This document shows positions 1-9,468 of a DNA stretch of 38,155 nt, in pieces. The notes under the pieces are model-generated. The model was not told the DNA's origin. It saw only the letters and a program-made list of their open reading frames with translations, and did no database searches. Made by a program: the position numbers and the translations under genes. The stretch comes from Candidatus Gallacutalibacter pullicola. Its GTDB lineage: Bacteria > Bacillota > Clostridia > Oscillospirales > Acutalibacteraceae. Every line of letters starts with the position of its first letter. Position 1 is the stretch's first letter. The DNA lies in assembly GCA_018712265.1 (NCBI GenBank), contig DVHF01000079.1:1-38155 (forward strand). The letters run 5' to 3'.

Positions 1-717
<717 letters not shown>

Positions 718-749
718 TCACTCCTTTGCGATGGTTTTCCGATATCAAA

Positions 750-1304
750 TTACTTCCCGCCATACACCTCGGGCTTGAGGATACCGAGGTACGGGAGGTT
801 CCTGTATTTCTCGTCATAATCGAGGCCGTAGCCGACCACGAATTCATCCGGCACAACGGCGCCGGTATAATCCGCCGTCACGTCCGCCTTGCGGCGATCC
901 GGCTTGTCAAAGAGGGTGCACAGGCGGATGCTGCGCGGCCCGCGGGATTTCAGGATTTCCAGCAGGTAGCTGAGCGTCATGCCGCTGTCGAGGATGTCCT
1001 CCACAATCAGCACGTCGTAGCCGCTGAGCGGTATATCCAGATCCTTGATGATCTTCACAACGCCCGAGGTCTTTACCCCCGATCCGTAACTCGAAACCGA
1101 CATGAAATCGATCCGGCACGGCACGGTGACTGCCCGCATCAAATCCGCCATGAATACCACGGAGCCTTTGAGTACGGAAACCATCAGCAGGTTTTTCCCC
1201 TCATAGTCTCTGCTGATCTTCGCGCCCATATCCTGTACGATCTGCCGAATTTCTTCCTCTGTAAACAGAATTTCCCGAATATCATTTTCCATTTTGTATT
1301 CCAT
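750..1304 (-). CDS. hpt: Hypoxanthine phosphoribosyltransferase
   Basis: A 184-residue purine salvage enzyme that transfers ribose-5-phosphate from PRPP to hypoxanthine or guanine to give IMP or GMP in the cytoplasm. The PRPP-binding motif VLIVEDILDSGMTLSYL is intact, and the C-terminal part contains the usual FVVGYGLDYDEKYRNLPY segment of the Hpt family. The ATG start at 1304 is preceded by GGAGAAGGAG six bases upstream. A longer in-frame reading back to 1400 would overlap tilS and has no family-like sequence, so it is rejected. The gene lies 58 bases after tilS and 41 bases before ftsH, on the same strand, matching the conserved tilS-hpt-ftsH cluster, and is probably cotranscribed with both. 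Confidence 0.96.
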   Translation of the reverse strand: MEYKMENDIREILFTEEEIRQIVQDMGAKISRDYEGKNLLMVSVLKGSVVFMADLMRAVTVPCRIDFMSVSSYGSGVKTSGVVKIIKDLDIPLSGYDVLIVEDILDSGMTLSYLLEILKSRGPRSIRLCTLFDKPDRRKADVTADYTGAVVPDEFVVGYGLDYDEKYRNLPYLGILKPEVYGGK

Positions 1305-1362
1305 ATTGTTCTCCTTCTCCCCGCAGAACCCGGCCCAGTGCCGCACCGGGGGCAATCTGTCT

Positions 1363-2730
1363 TTATGATGGATGCTTCCGGACCTCAATCCACGCCGCAT
1401 TGCTCTCCGGTCCGGCCGCTGCCCGTTCCGACGGGCCGATCCCCTCGATCCAGAGGATTTCGCCCTCCTGTTCGAGGATCACCAGAGAATCCCGTGCAGA
1501 CGGCGGGATCCCCATCTCGTTGAATAATTTTTTCAGGCTTTTCGTCACGCCGCGTCCCGCCGGGCGGAAGCTGTCACCCGGCCTGCGTGTGCGAATCACC
1601 GCGGTATCTGATATTATAGCATAGTCAATCACGTTTTGGGATAACAAATTATGAATTTTTCCACGATCTTCCCGCGGCAGCATCCTTATTATGACGGTTC
1701 TTCCGTCTCCTGTCAAGGTCTGCGGGGGGATAAATGGGAAAATCCATTCATTTTTCCGGGCCGGGACGGCAAAAAAATACCCGTTCTCCACCCGAAGATT
1801 GACTCCTCCCGCCACAGACAGCGCGCCCTGCCCTTCCCGGACGAGCCGCACCGCCCCCAGAAGCTGCTCCGCAGAAAGCCGCACGCGCTCCGTCCTGCCG
1901 ACAATCTCCCGGACCGCCCGCGCCAGCACCGGATCCGCCAGCTCCCGCAGGCGATCCACCGCGTACCCGTTCCAGCGTGACGCCTGCTCCAGCGCCTCGA
2001 GCGCAAGGCCGTCCAGATAGGCGTTATCCTGCGAGACAGCCTCGGTCATCCGGCCTATGGCCTGTTCCGCCGCGGGATTCAGCTCCCGCAGCACCGGAAC
2101 GATATCCAGCCGGATCCGGTTCCGGGCATATTCCCGCGAAAAATTTGTACTGTCCGTCTGAAACGGGATGGAATAATACTCGCAGTATTCTTCCACTTCC
2201 CTGCGCGTGATCCCGATCAGCGGCCGGATAATATTGCCGCGCACCGGCGGGATCCCGCACAATCCGGCGGCGGCCGTCCCTGTGGCAAGGTGGTAGATCA
2301 CCGTCTCCACGCTGTCGGAAAGCGTATGGGCCGTCGCGATCCGTCCGTCCGTCCCGGCAAGGTCCTCAAAAAACCGGTACCGCACCGCGCGGCCACATTC
2401 CTCGATCCCCTGCTTCTGCTCCCTTGCCAGACGCGCGACATCCGCGTGCAGGATCTCGAGCGCGATCCCGTGCGCCGCGCACCAATCCCGCACAAAGCCC
2501 TCGTCGCGATCAGCCTCCGCGCCGCGCAGTCCGTGGTTGACGTGCGCCGCGAGAAGCCGGATCCCCTCGATCCGGCTCAAAAAATGCAGCAGGGCCATGG
2601 AATCCGCCCCGCCCGAAACTCCCGCTACCACATACGCGCCCTCGGGGATCATCCGGTGCCGTTCCACAGCCGATACCAGCTTCTGTTCAATTTTGCTGAC
2701 TGCTTCCGGGGCCCCCGTATCAATTCTCAC
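1363..2730 (-). CDS. tilS: tRNA(Ile)-lysidine synthetase
   Basis: A 455-residue enzyme that attaches lysine to C34 of the CAU anticodon of tRNA-Ile2 using ATP, changing both codon reading and aminoacylation identity; it is essential in most bacteria. The PP-loop SGGADS lies at residues 39-44, followed by the conserved HVNHGLRG segment, and the C-terminal part contains a TilS-like RPGDSFRPAGRGVTKSLKK segment. I chose the GTG start at 2730 because AGGAGG lies 9 bases upstream. It overlaps the end of dnaB by 11 bases, so translational coupling is likely. An ATG at 2823 would extend 93 bases into dnaB without family support. It sits between dnaB and hpt in one operon. Confidence 0.96.
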   Translation of the reverse strand: MRIDTGAPEAVSKIEQKLVSAVERHRMIPEGAYVVAGVSGGADSMALLHFLSRIEGIRLLAAHVNHGLRGAEADRDEGFVRDWCAAHGIALEILHADVARLAREQKQGIEECGRAVRYRFFEDLAGTDGRIATAHTLSDSVETVIYHLATGTAAAGLCGIPPVRGNIIRPLIGITRREVEEYCEYYSIPFQTDSTNFSREYARNRIRLDIVPVLRELNPAAEQAIGRMTEAVSQDNAYLDGLALEALEQASRWNGYAVDRLRELADPVLARAVREIVGRTERVRLSAEQLLGAVRLVREGQGALSVAGGVNLRVENGYFFAVPARKNEWIFPFIPPQTLTGDGRTVIIRMLPREDRGKIHNLLSQNVIDYAIISDTAVIRTRRPGDSFRPAGRGVTKSLKKLFNEMGIPPSARDSLVILEQEGEILWIEGIGPSERAAAGPESNAAWIEVRKHPS

Positions 2731-4096
2731 TGCGAAGGACCTCCTGCGATGTAAAGCGCATGAACTCACCCTGCCAGTGCAGCGGGATCGTGCGCGATTC
2801 GCCGTGACGGTTTTTCGCGACAATCACCTCGCCGCTGTTGTGATCCACACTGTCGTCGGGCTGTCCCTCGCCCCCGGCGTAGTAGCCCTCGCGGTACAGG
2901 AACAGCACGATATCCGCGTCCTGTTCGATGGAACCGGAGTCCCTCAAATCCGAAAGCACCGGGCGGTGCGCCGTTCTCTGTTCGCTCGCGCGCGAAAGCT
3001 GCGACAGCGCAATCACGGGGATATTCAGCTCCTTGGCCATGATTTTCAGGTTTCTCGTAATTTCAGAAATCTCCTGCACGCGGTTCCCCTCTGTCCGCTT
3101 CGAGCCGGACATCAGCTGCAAATAGTCAATAATCACCAGATCCACATCGCGCAGGCGGCGCAGCTTCGCCTTCATTTCCGGTACGGTAATGCCGGAGCTG
3201 TCGTCAAAATACATCTGGGCCTTGGAGAGCACCTCCCCGGCCTCGATCAGCCGCACCCATTCGCCCTCGCTCAGTTCGCCGGTGCGCAGCTTTGTGCCGC
3301 CGACCAGCGCCTCTGTGGAGAGCAGACGCGAAACAAGCTGCTCCTTCGTCATTTCGAGAGAGAAAAACGCCACCCTTTTCTGCGCCGTCACCGCCGCATG
3401 GCGCATGATATTGAGCGCGAAGCTCGTCTTTCCCATGCCGGGACGGGCCGCCAGCAAAATCAAATCGGATCGGTTCAGCCCCGTAATCGTATTATCCAGC
3501 TCCCCGATCCCGGTGGGAACACCCTTATATAATTCCTTATCCGGCGAATTGAGCAGGTCCAGCCTGTCGTATGTCTCGATTAAAATTTCGTCGATCCGCT
3601 GAAGCCCCTGCATATTCTTGCCGCGCCGGATGTCAAATATTCTCTGTTCGGCGGAATCGAGCAGGGCGGCGGCGTCCTCCGAACCATCCCCGGCCTCCTC
3701 CAGAATCTCCCTAGCCGTGAGGATCAGCGTGCGGATATCGTACTTGTCCCGCACAATCCTGGCATACGATTCCACATTGGAAATCGACGGAACCATCTGT
3801 GCCAGCTGCACAAGATAGGTACGCCCCTGCGCCTCCTCAAACGACGGCGATTCCTTGAGCTTTTCCAACACGGTGACGAAATCGACGGGCTGTCCGACCG
3901 TGAACATCTCCAGCATTGCGCCATAGATCAGCGCGTGGTTGACCTGATGGAAATATTCCGGGCGCGGCAGGATTTCCGCGACGCGGTCGAGGCAGGAGGA
4001 ATCCAGCAGAATTGCTCCCAGCACAGACTGCTCCGCCTCCGGGCTGAACGGCAGGTTCATCCCATCATATCCAGTTGTAACCCTGTTTTCCGGCAT
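2720..4096 (-). CDS. dnaB: Replicative DNA helicase DnaB
   Basis: A 458-residue hexameric helicase that unwinds the duplex ahead of the replisome. The N-terminal domain begins with the typical NLPFSPEAEQSVLGAIL segment, the RecA-like domain carries Walker A ARPGMGKTS, then the family segments LVIIDYLQLM and the LSQLSRASEQR motif. The length matches the family (about 440-460). The ATG at 4096 has AAAGGTGG 8 bases upstream; a GTG four codons earlier lies inside that site and is less likely. It is the first gene after a 750-base hairpin-rich spacer behind rplI; the gdpP-rplI-dnaB order is the familiar Bacillota arrangement. No intein or frameshift was seen. Confidence 0.97.
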   Translation of the reverse strand: MPENRVTTGYDGMNLPFSPEAEQSVLGAILLDSSCLDRVAEILPRPEYFHQVNHALIYGAMLEMFTVGQPVDFVTVLEKLKESPSFEEAQGRTYLVQLAQMVPSISNVESYARIVRDKYDIRTLILTAREILEEAGDGSEDAAALLDSAEQRIFDIRRGKNMQGLQRIDEILIETYDRLDLLNSPDKELYKGVPTGIGELDNTITGLNRSDLILLAARPGMGKTSFALNIMRHAAVTAQKRVAFFSLEMTKEQLVSRLLSTEALVGGTKLRTGELSEGEWVRLIEAGEVLSKAQMYFDDSSGITVPEMKAKLRRLRDVDLVIIDYLQLMSGSKRTEGNRVQEISEITRNLKIMAKELNIPVIALSQLSRASEQRTAHRPVLSDLRDSGSIEQDADIVLFLYREGYYAGGEGQPDDSVDHNSGEVIVAKNRHGESRTIPLHWQGEFMRFTSQEVLRSEN

Positions 4097-4276
4097 AAAC
4101 CAAACCACCTTTCGGAGATGCTCTCCGTATTACCGAAATAAAAGAATTTTCGCCTTGCCCGGGCGGAGCGGGAATATTTGAAGCCGCAGGCTTCACCTGA
4201 AATATGATCTATCGGACCTGCGAGGTCCCGGCGTTGGGGGCGGCTCAGGCCGCGCGCACGCGCGCCGTCCCCCTTT

Positions 4277-4439
4277 GTCACTTCGTGACATTTCCCCCGC
4301 CCCGCGGGGGAATCTTCCCCAAACCCCTGCCGGCCCCATCTTTTCTTATGGAAGAAAAGATGGAAAAAGACCATTTAAGGGGGACTGCTGTCCCCCTTAA
4401 AGATTCCCCTGCTGGGGAGCGCTCTGGCCGCGTCCCCAG
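4277..4439 (-). repeat. Left-type hairpin cluster of composite element I
   Basis: Perfect or near-perfect inverted repeats seen directly: 4277-4289 (GTCAC/GTGAC), 4337-4362 (11-bp stem), 4374-4401 (12-bp stem beginning TTTAAGGGGGAC, loop TGCT) and 4412-4439 (CTGGGGA/TCCCCAG with a long loop). The TTAAGGGGG stem with a TGCT-containing loop and the CTGGGGA..TCCCCAG stem followed by ACCCCA recur in the same order at 35171-35254. That match identifies a shared repeat family rather than chance palindromes. None is followed by a long T-run except weakly, so most do not look like simple terminators. Confidence 0.8.
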
Positions 4440-4523
4440 ACCCCACGGCCGGATTCCGCAGTGATAGGAGCAAGCATATCAAGAGCCAGGAAGTGCGCTC
4501 CCGTTGCCGGAAAACTCTGCTCT

Positions 4524-4551
4524 TTTATAAATCTCTGTTGTTATCGTACAA
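4524..4551 (-). promoter_or_regulatory. Possible promoter upstream of dnaB
   Basis: On the minus strand TTGTAC and TATAAA are separated by 16 bases, inside the core of the hairpin-rich spacer. A transcript from here would carry a leader of over 400 bases including the left hairpin cluster before dnaB. The match is moderate and the location unusual, so this is a weak call. Confidence 0.3.
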
Positions 4552-4720
4552 CTGCCCGGCAGGCTGATTCGCCTGTTTCAGGCGCGAGATATACGGAATT
4601 CTCGCAGTGTAACCTCACCCTGTTTCGCCCTAACCGGGCAAAGAGATAACCACGCTATGGCCTACGGCCCAACGCTTACCGGAGTGGATCCGTCTCGACA
4701 CTACTTTTTTGACAACCTCT

Positions 4721-4844
4721 GTGCTTGGGCGGAAACGGGTCCGGGGGCTTGCCCCCGGCGCGGGTCGAGGGGCGCGCAGCCCCTCGGAGCAGAGTGCAGG
4801 GACTTGTAGTCCCTGCCGGGGGTCCAGGGGGTAGAACCCCCTGG
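4721..4844 (+). repeat. Right-type hairpin cluster of composite element I
   Basis: Four consecutive hairpins are packed end to end: 4741-4758 (CCGGGGG/CCCCCGG), 4766-4786 (CGAGGGGC with GCGCAG loop region), 4796-4816 (GCAGGGAC/GTCCCTGC) and 4824-4844 (CCAGGGGG/CCCCCTGG), the last ending one base before the rplI stop codon. They are preceded by GCTTGGGCGGAARCGGG, which recurs at 35463. The first two hairpins match those at 35482-35529 in position, loop and spacer (GCGCGGG) but differ in stem bases with pairing kept. Confidence 0.85.
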
Positions 4845-5291
4845 TTAAGATTCTGTGACAAAGACGGAAATCTGGGCGGTGACGCCTTGGGGAAGCTTGA
4901 CGGTGCACGGATAGACGCCAAACGCCTTGATATCCATGGAAAGCTCGATCTTGCGCTTGTCAACGTCTACCGCATACTGCTTTTTCAGTTCTTCCGCGAT
5001 CTCCTTGGCTGTGACCGAACCGAACAGCTTTCCGCCCTGACCGGCCTTTCCAACGACCTTTACCGTCTTGCCCTCTATCTTCGCGGCCGCTTCCTTTGCG
5101 TTCGCCAGCTCTACCGCCGCGTGATGCTCTTTCGCAGCCTCCGCGTTTTTCAGCTCATTCATCGCCTGCGCGTTCGCTTCGCGCGCCAGCTTCTTCGGGA
5201 ACAGGAAGTTGCGTGCGTATCCGTCCGATACGTTCACCAGTTCGCCCTTTTTCCCGCTTCCTTTGACATCCTGCAGCAAAATTACCTTCAT
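4845..5291 (-). CDS. rplI: Large-subunit ribosomal protein bL9
   Basis: A 148-residue ribosomal protein that binds 23S rRNA near the L1 stalk. The N-terminal signature [19 protein letters not shown] and the following [13 protein letters not shown] segment are diagnostic, and a long central helix rich in A, K and E links to the C-terminal domain, as in the family. Length is typical (147-150). The ATG start has GGAGG about 9 bases upstream. It follows gdpP by 71 bases on the same strand, the usual gdpP-rplI pair. Its stop codon directly abuts a perfect 21-base inverted repeat. Confidence 0.97.
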   Translation of the reverse strand: MKVILLQDVKGSGKKGELVNVSDGYARNFLFPKKLAREANAQAMNELKNAEAAKEHHAAVELANAKEAAAKIEGKTVKVVGKAGQGGKLFGSVTAKEIAEELKKQYAVDVDKRKIELSMDIKAFGVYPCTVKLPQGVTAQISVFVTES

Positions 5292-5362
5292 TTTCTATTC
5301 CTCCATGTTTATCTGACACTATTTTCTACCTTTTGTATTTGAGACGATGTCCAGAGACACCG

Positions 5363-7408
5363 TTATTTTCCATCCTTATTCCCGGCAACAGGCTGTTTGC
5401 TTGCCGCTGACAGCGTATTGTTCAGCACCGATACCAGTGTCTCGCGCGCCTGCCGCACCGTCATATTCTGAAGCTGTGCGCCCGCCATCGTCAAATGACC
5501 GCCGCCGCCCAGCGCCTCCATAATGATCTGCACGTTTACATCGCCAAGCGATCTCGCCGAAATATTCACTGTCGTACCCGTCGGGAACATCACAAACGAC
5601 GCGTTGACCCCCTCTATCGACAGGAGCTCATCCGCCGCCTGCGCCGACGCAATCCGGATATCCGGGATTTCTTCCTCTGCACACGCGATCGCGCATCCGT
5701 TATACACCTCAGCCGCCGACACCAGACTGTACTTCGCCTTGTATGTGCCGATGCTGTTGGCAAAGAACCGCTTCACCTCTACCGTATCGGCCCCGCGCCT
5801 GCGCAGGTATGCCGACGCCTCGAACGTGCGCACGCCCGTCTTTAACACAAAATTCTTGGTATCCAGCATGATCCCCGCCAAAAGCGCCTCCGCTTCGATG
5901 CGGGACAGGGAATTTTCACTGATATACTGCACCAGCTCCGCAACCATTTCCGAGGCAGAGCTCGCGTATGGCTCGTGATAAAACACCACTGCGTTGCTGA
6001 TATGCTTCACCATCATCCGGTGGTGATCAATTACCACCACGCGCCCCGCTTTTTCCAGAAGATCCTTGCTCTCTACAAAATCAGGGGAATGGGTGTCCAC
6101 CACCACAAGCATCGAATTTTCCGTTATCATGGACATCGCTTCCGCCGGTGAAATAAACACCCTCGTCTCGGGATTCGCGTTATCCATCGTATCCACCAGG
6201 ATCGAGGCCATGCTCTGCTGGCGGTTGATCACAATATACGCATCCTTTTTCAGGCCGCGCGTCACAGCGCCCCATATCCCGCAGGCAGAACCCACACAGT
6301 CCATATCCGAAAACCGGTGGCCCATAATAAATACGGTGTCGCTCGCCTTGATATGATCCGAGAGCGTCGCCGCAATGACGCGTGTGCGCACCTTGTCGCG
6401 CTTTTCCACGCCCTTTGACAGGCCGCCGAAAAATTCATACGACTCATTCTGCTTGATGGCCACCTGATCGCCGCCGCGTCCCAGCGCCATATCCAGCGCC
6501 TGACGCGCCCAGCGTTCGCTTTCCACCAGGTTCGGCGCGCCGCGTCCAACACCGATGGAAATTGTGGCGCTTTTCTGATCCGCCGACTTGATCTCCCGAA
6601 TCGTATCCAGAATTTCAAACCGCTTCTCGGACGCCTGCCGGATATGCTTTTCGTCCGTCATCATCAAGAACTGCCCGCCGCTGAGCCGTTTCAGGAACCC
6701 GTTCATGCTCTGGCTCCAGGTGCGCAGGGCTGTCTCCACATCGGACGCGATGCGCGCATCCTCGCCGCCGTTGGCGTCGCGCATCAGCTCCTCACGGTTG
6801 TCGAATCGGATGATCGCCGTCACCGGGTGATCCTCATCAAATCGCTGCTTGATATCCTTGTAGTATGTATCATCTACAAAATACAGGATAGCGCCGTACT
6901 CCGTCTTGGTGCCGTAAACCGTATATTTCAGCTCCTCCAGCACCACGTCGGTCCCCTTGCCGTCGAGGATGCGGGGCAGGGAATTGGGATACAGGAACCG
7001 GATAATATTATCGCCCAGGCAGGACTGGCCCCTTGCCGGACCCGCCTGGAACGCTTCATTGATCCACACAATATCCCCAGATTCCCCCACAACCGCCACC
7101 GGCATCGCGAAATCCCTGAGACGCTCATATTCCGGCCCGGAAAGAACCTTCTGCGCGCTCTTGACAGCCGTGGCGACATGCGCCCGGAACAGTGACGAAG
7201 CGAACAGCACGCCCGCTACCGTCAGCGCCGTGAGGAACAGCTCCAGATAAAACACAAAGCTGCTCCAGCGCCAGCTGATACACGCCATGATCAGCATCAC
7301 AGCTGCCGCTGCGTAAAATACAGGCGAAGCCGCCCATACCTTTTTCCTCAAGAAAATATCCCCCTTTCCGGCGCGGCGGGAAGACTCCCCCGTCTCCCCC
7401 AGAGCCAT
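5363..7408 (-). CDS. gdpP: GdpP/YybT-type c-di-AMP phosphodiesterase
   Basis: A 681-residue membrane protein that hydrolyses cyclic-di-AMP to pApA, controlling potassium and osmolyte transport and wall stress. Two membrane segments lie at about residues 26-46 and 50-74, followed by a PAS-like region (about 95-185) and a degenerate GGDEF domain (about 190-325) in which the GGDEF motif is replaced by SGGQF. The catalytic DHH domain shows H364, D368 and D370 in GHRFSDMD, D438-T-H, and DHH at 461-463. A DHHA1-type GGGGH segment lies near residue 635. All expected metal ligands are present, so activity is likely. The ATG at 7408 has CGGAGG 5-6 bases upstream and follows rnjA by 14 bases, indicating cotranscription. 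Confidence 0.96.
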   Translation of the reverse strand: MALGETGESSRRAGKGDIFLRKKVWAASPVFYAAAAVMLIMACISWRWSSFVFYLELFLTALTVAGVLFASSLFRAHVATAVKSAQKVLSGPEYERLRDFAMPVAVVGESGDIVWINEAFQAGPARGQSCLGDNIIRFLYPNSLPRILDGKGTDVVLEELKYTVYGTKTEYGAILYFVDDTYYKDIKQRFDEDHPVTAIIRFDNREELMRDANGGEDARIASDVETALRTWSQSMNGFLKRLSGGQFLMMTDEKHIRQASEKRFEILDTIREIKSADQKSATISIGVGRGAPNLVESERWARQALDMALGRGGDQVAIKQNESYEFFGGLSKGVEKRDKVRTRVIAATLSDHIKASDTVFIMGHRFSDMDCVGSACGIWGAVTRGLKKDAYIVINRQQSMASILVDTMDNANPETRVFISPAEAMSMITENSMLVVVDTHSPDFVESKDLLEKAGRVVVIDHHRMMVKHISNAVVFYHEPYASSASEMVAELVQYISENSLSRIEAEALLAGIMLDTKNFVLKTGVRTFEASAYLRRRGADTVEVKRFFANSIGTYKAKYSLVSAAEVYNGCAIACAEEEIPDIRIASAQAADELLSIEGVNASFVMFPTGTTVNISARSLGDVNVQIIMEALGGGGHLTMAGAQLQNMTVRQARETLVSVLNNTLSAASKQPVAGNKDGK

Positions 7409-7422
7409 TGTGTCCTCCGGGA

Positions 7423-9468
7423 TTATACCTCCATGATGATCGGAAGGATCATCGGGCTGCGCCGTGTGCGGTCATACAGCAGCCTGGAAAGCGCATCCTT
7501 TACATTCGTTTTCATCGTGCCCCAATCGTGGATATTGCTGCCCGCACAGTTCTCCAGCACATCATACACCAACTTGCGCGCTTCGTCAATGAGCTGTTCA
7601 GATTCCCTCACATAAACGAACCCGCGGGAGACCACATCCGGGCCGGAAACGATCGCGCCCGTCTCCGAATTGATGGTGCACACCACCACGATCAGGCCGT
7701 CCTCTGCCAGATGCTTTCTGTCGCGCAGGACGATGCTCCCCACATCGCCGACGCCAAGTCCGTCCACGAGCGTGCGTCCTGCCGGGACTGGCGGCAGCGG
7801 GCGCAGGAACTCCTCATTGATTTCCACCGCGTCGCCGATGCTCCCGATAAAAATATTCGAGCGCATCATCCCCATCGCCTCAGCCAGCCCCGCGTGCTTG
7901 CGCAGATGCTTCTGCTCGCCGTGCACCGGGATAAAATACTTCGGCTTTGTGACGCCCTGCATAATCTTCAGTTCCTCCTGGCACGCGTGCCCGGAGACGT
8001 GCACCTCGTACATGGATTCATAAATGACCTCGCAGCCGCGCTTGAGCAGCTCATCCACCACATGCCCTACCGTCTTTTCGTTGCCGGGGATCGGCCTTGC
8101 CGAGATGATAATGAAATCCCCGGGGCCGACCTCGACCTTCCGGTGATCCGCAAACGCCATGCGCGACAGCGCCGACATCGGCTCGCCCTGGCTGCCGGTT
8201 GTGATCAGGACAATCTGCTCCTTCGGGTAACGGTTGATCATATCGATATCGATAAGTACGCCGTCCGGGATTTTCAGATATCCCAGCTCCACCGCGATCC
8301 CCATCACGTTGAGCATACTCCGCCCGGACAGCGCCACCTTGCGTCCATACTTCACAGCGCAGTCGATAATCTGCTGCACGCGGCCGATATTCGACGCAAA
8401 GGTTGCGATAATAATGCGGCTGTTTTCCGCACGGTTAAACAAATTGTCGAAAGTGGAGTTGATACTCCGTTCCGTATTGGTATAGCCGGGACGCTCCGCG
8501 TTCGTGGAATCAGCAAGCAGGGCCAGCACGCCCTCCTGCCCCAGCTCGGCAAAACGGCCGAGATCTATCATTTCGCCCCAGGTGGGGGTGCAGTCGATTT
8601 TAAAGTCGCCGGTATGGACAATCGTCCCAGCCGGGGAATGGATTGCAAACGACACGGCGTCCGGGATGGAGTGGTTGACGTGGATAAATTCCACAGCCAT
8701 GCAGCCCAGCTTGACCGTCTGGCCGGGCTTGACGACGTTCATGCGCACCTTGCCGGTGAGGCCGTGCTCGCGGAACTTGCCCTCGATCAGGCCGACTGTG
8801 AGCGAGGTGGCGTAAATCGGCAGGTTGACGCGCTTCTCCAGATACGGCAGCGATCCGATGTGATCCTCGTGGCCGTGGGTGATCACGATGCCGCGGATCT
8901 TGTCGGCGTTGCGCTCGACGAACGTGAAATCCGGGATCACCAGATCCACGCCGAGCATATCGCCGTCCGGGAACGCCATGCCGCAGTCGACGATAATCAT
9001 ATCGCCCTCACATTCGTAGAGCGTCATATTTTTCCCGATTTCGTTCAGGCCTCCCAGGAAATACGCCTTGATGGAGGGCTTTCCCTGCTTCCGGGTGCGG
9101 CGGGTGCGCGCGTTTTGCTGTTTCAGCGCGCTGCGGGACACCAGCTCCTCCTTCGGGACGGCCGTCTGCTGCTGCACGGCGGTTTTGGCCGGCTGCTTCT
9201 GGCGTGCGGGACGCTTGGGCGCGGCAGCAGCGCGCTGCGGCGTTTCCTTCCGCGGTTCCGCCGCCGGACGTTTTGCGGGAGCACGTCTTTTCTGCGGGTT
9301 AGCGGCCGTCTGTCTTGTCTGGCGCGGAGCCGGTTCTCTGGCCTCGGCGGGCTGCTCCTTCGGCGCCTTTGTCTCCTTGGGTTTGCGTGGAGAAACAATC
9401 TTCTGATACAGGGTACGTGCCTTGTTCTCCTTAACGGGCTGGTTCTCTTTTTCCAATTTTTCTGTCAC
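7423..9468 (-). CDS. rnj: Ribonuclease J with long basic N-terminal extension
   Basis: RNase J combines endonuclease and 5'-3' exonuclease activity and is central to mRNA turnover and rRNA maturation in Bacillota. The metallo-beta-lactamase motif HGHEDH lies near residues 198-203, followed by HVNHSIPDA and HTGDFKID, then the beta-CASP region (SGRSMLNV) and the SGHACQEEL segment. The catalytic core begins only near residue 130: the first 130 residues are a K/R/P/A/Q-rich low-complexity tail, making the protein 681 residues against about 555 for typical RNase J. I prefer the GTG at 9468 (GGAGG 9 bases upstream) over a TTG at 9474 only 3 bases from the same site. With one copy visible, J1 versus J2 cannot be decided. 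A piece of this gene recurs at 12912-12977. Confidence 0.94.
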   Translation of the reverse strand: MTEKLEKENQPVKENKARTLYQKIVSPRKPKETKAPKEQPAEAREPAPRQTRQTAANPQKRRAPAKRPAAEPRKETPQRAAAAPKRPARQKQPAKTAVQQQTAVPKEELVSRSALKQQNARTRRTRKQGKPSIKAYFLGGLNEIGKNMTLYECEGDMIIVDCGMAFPDGDMLGVDLVIPDFTFVERNADKIRGIVITHGHEDHIGSLPYLEKRVNLPIYATSLTVGLIEGKFREHGLTGKVRMNVVKPGQTVKLGCMAVEFIHVNHSIPDAVSFAIHSPAGTIVHTGDFKIDCTPTWGEMIDLGRFAELGQEGVLALLADSTNAERPGYTNTERSINSTFDNLFNRAENSRIIIATFASNIGRVQQIIDCAVKYGRKVALSGRSMLNVMGIAVELGYLKIPDGVLIDIDMINRYPKEQIVLITTGSQGEPMSALSRMAFADHRKVEVGPGDFIIISARPIPGNEKTVGHVVDELLKRGCEVIYESMYEVHVSGHACQEELKIMQGVTKPKYFIPVHGEQKHLRKHAGLAEAMGMMRSNIFIGSIGDAVEINEEFLRPLPPVPAGRTLVDGLGVGDVGSIVLRDRKHLAEDGLIVVVCTINSETGAIVSGPDVVSRGFVYVRESEQLIDEARKLVYDVLENCAGSNIHDWGTMKTNVKDALSRLLYDRTRRSPMILPIIMEV

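Larger units (their letters stand above)
4097..4844. other. Hairpin-rich spacer between rplI and dnaB
   Basis: This 748-base gene-free stretch lies between rplI and dnaB in the transcription direction of the minus strand. It contains two clusters of perfect inverted repeats (4277-4439 and 4741-4844, listed separately) around a roughly 280-base core (4440-4720) in which no gene was recognised. Short open frames exist but have neither ribosome binding sites nor recognisable products. The spacer may uncouple dnaB expression from rplI, or it may be an inserted mobile-like repeat; the similar arrangement near 35171-35529 favours a dispersed element. Confidence 0.7.

Noticed and set aside
4097-4374. 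Small open frames upstream of dnaB
   Set aside because: They run through hairpin repeats, lack ribosome binding sites and give proline/arginine-rich translations without similarity that I recognise.
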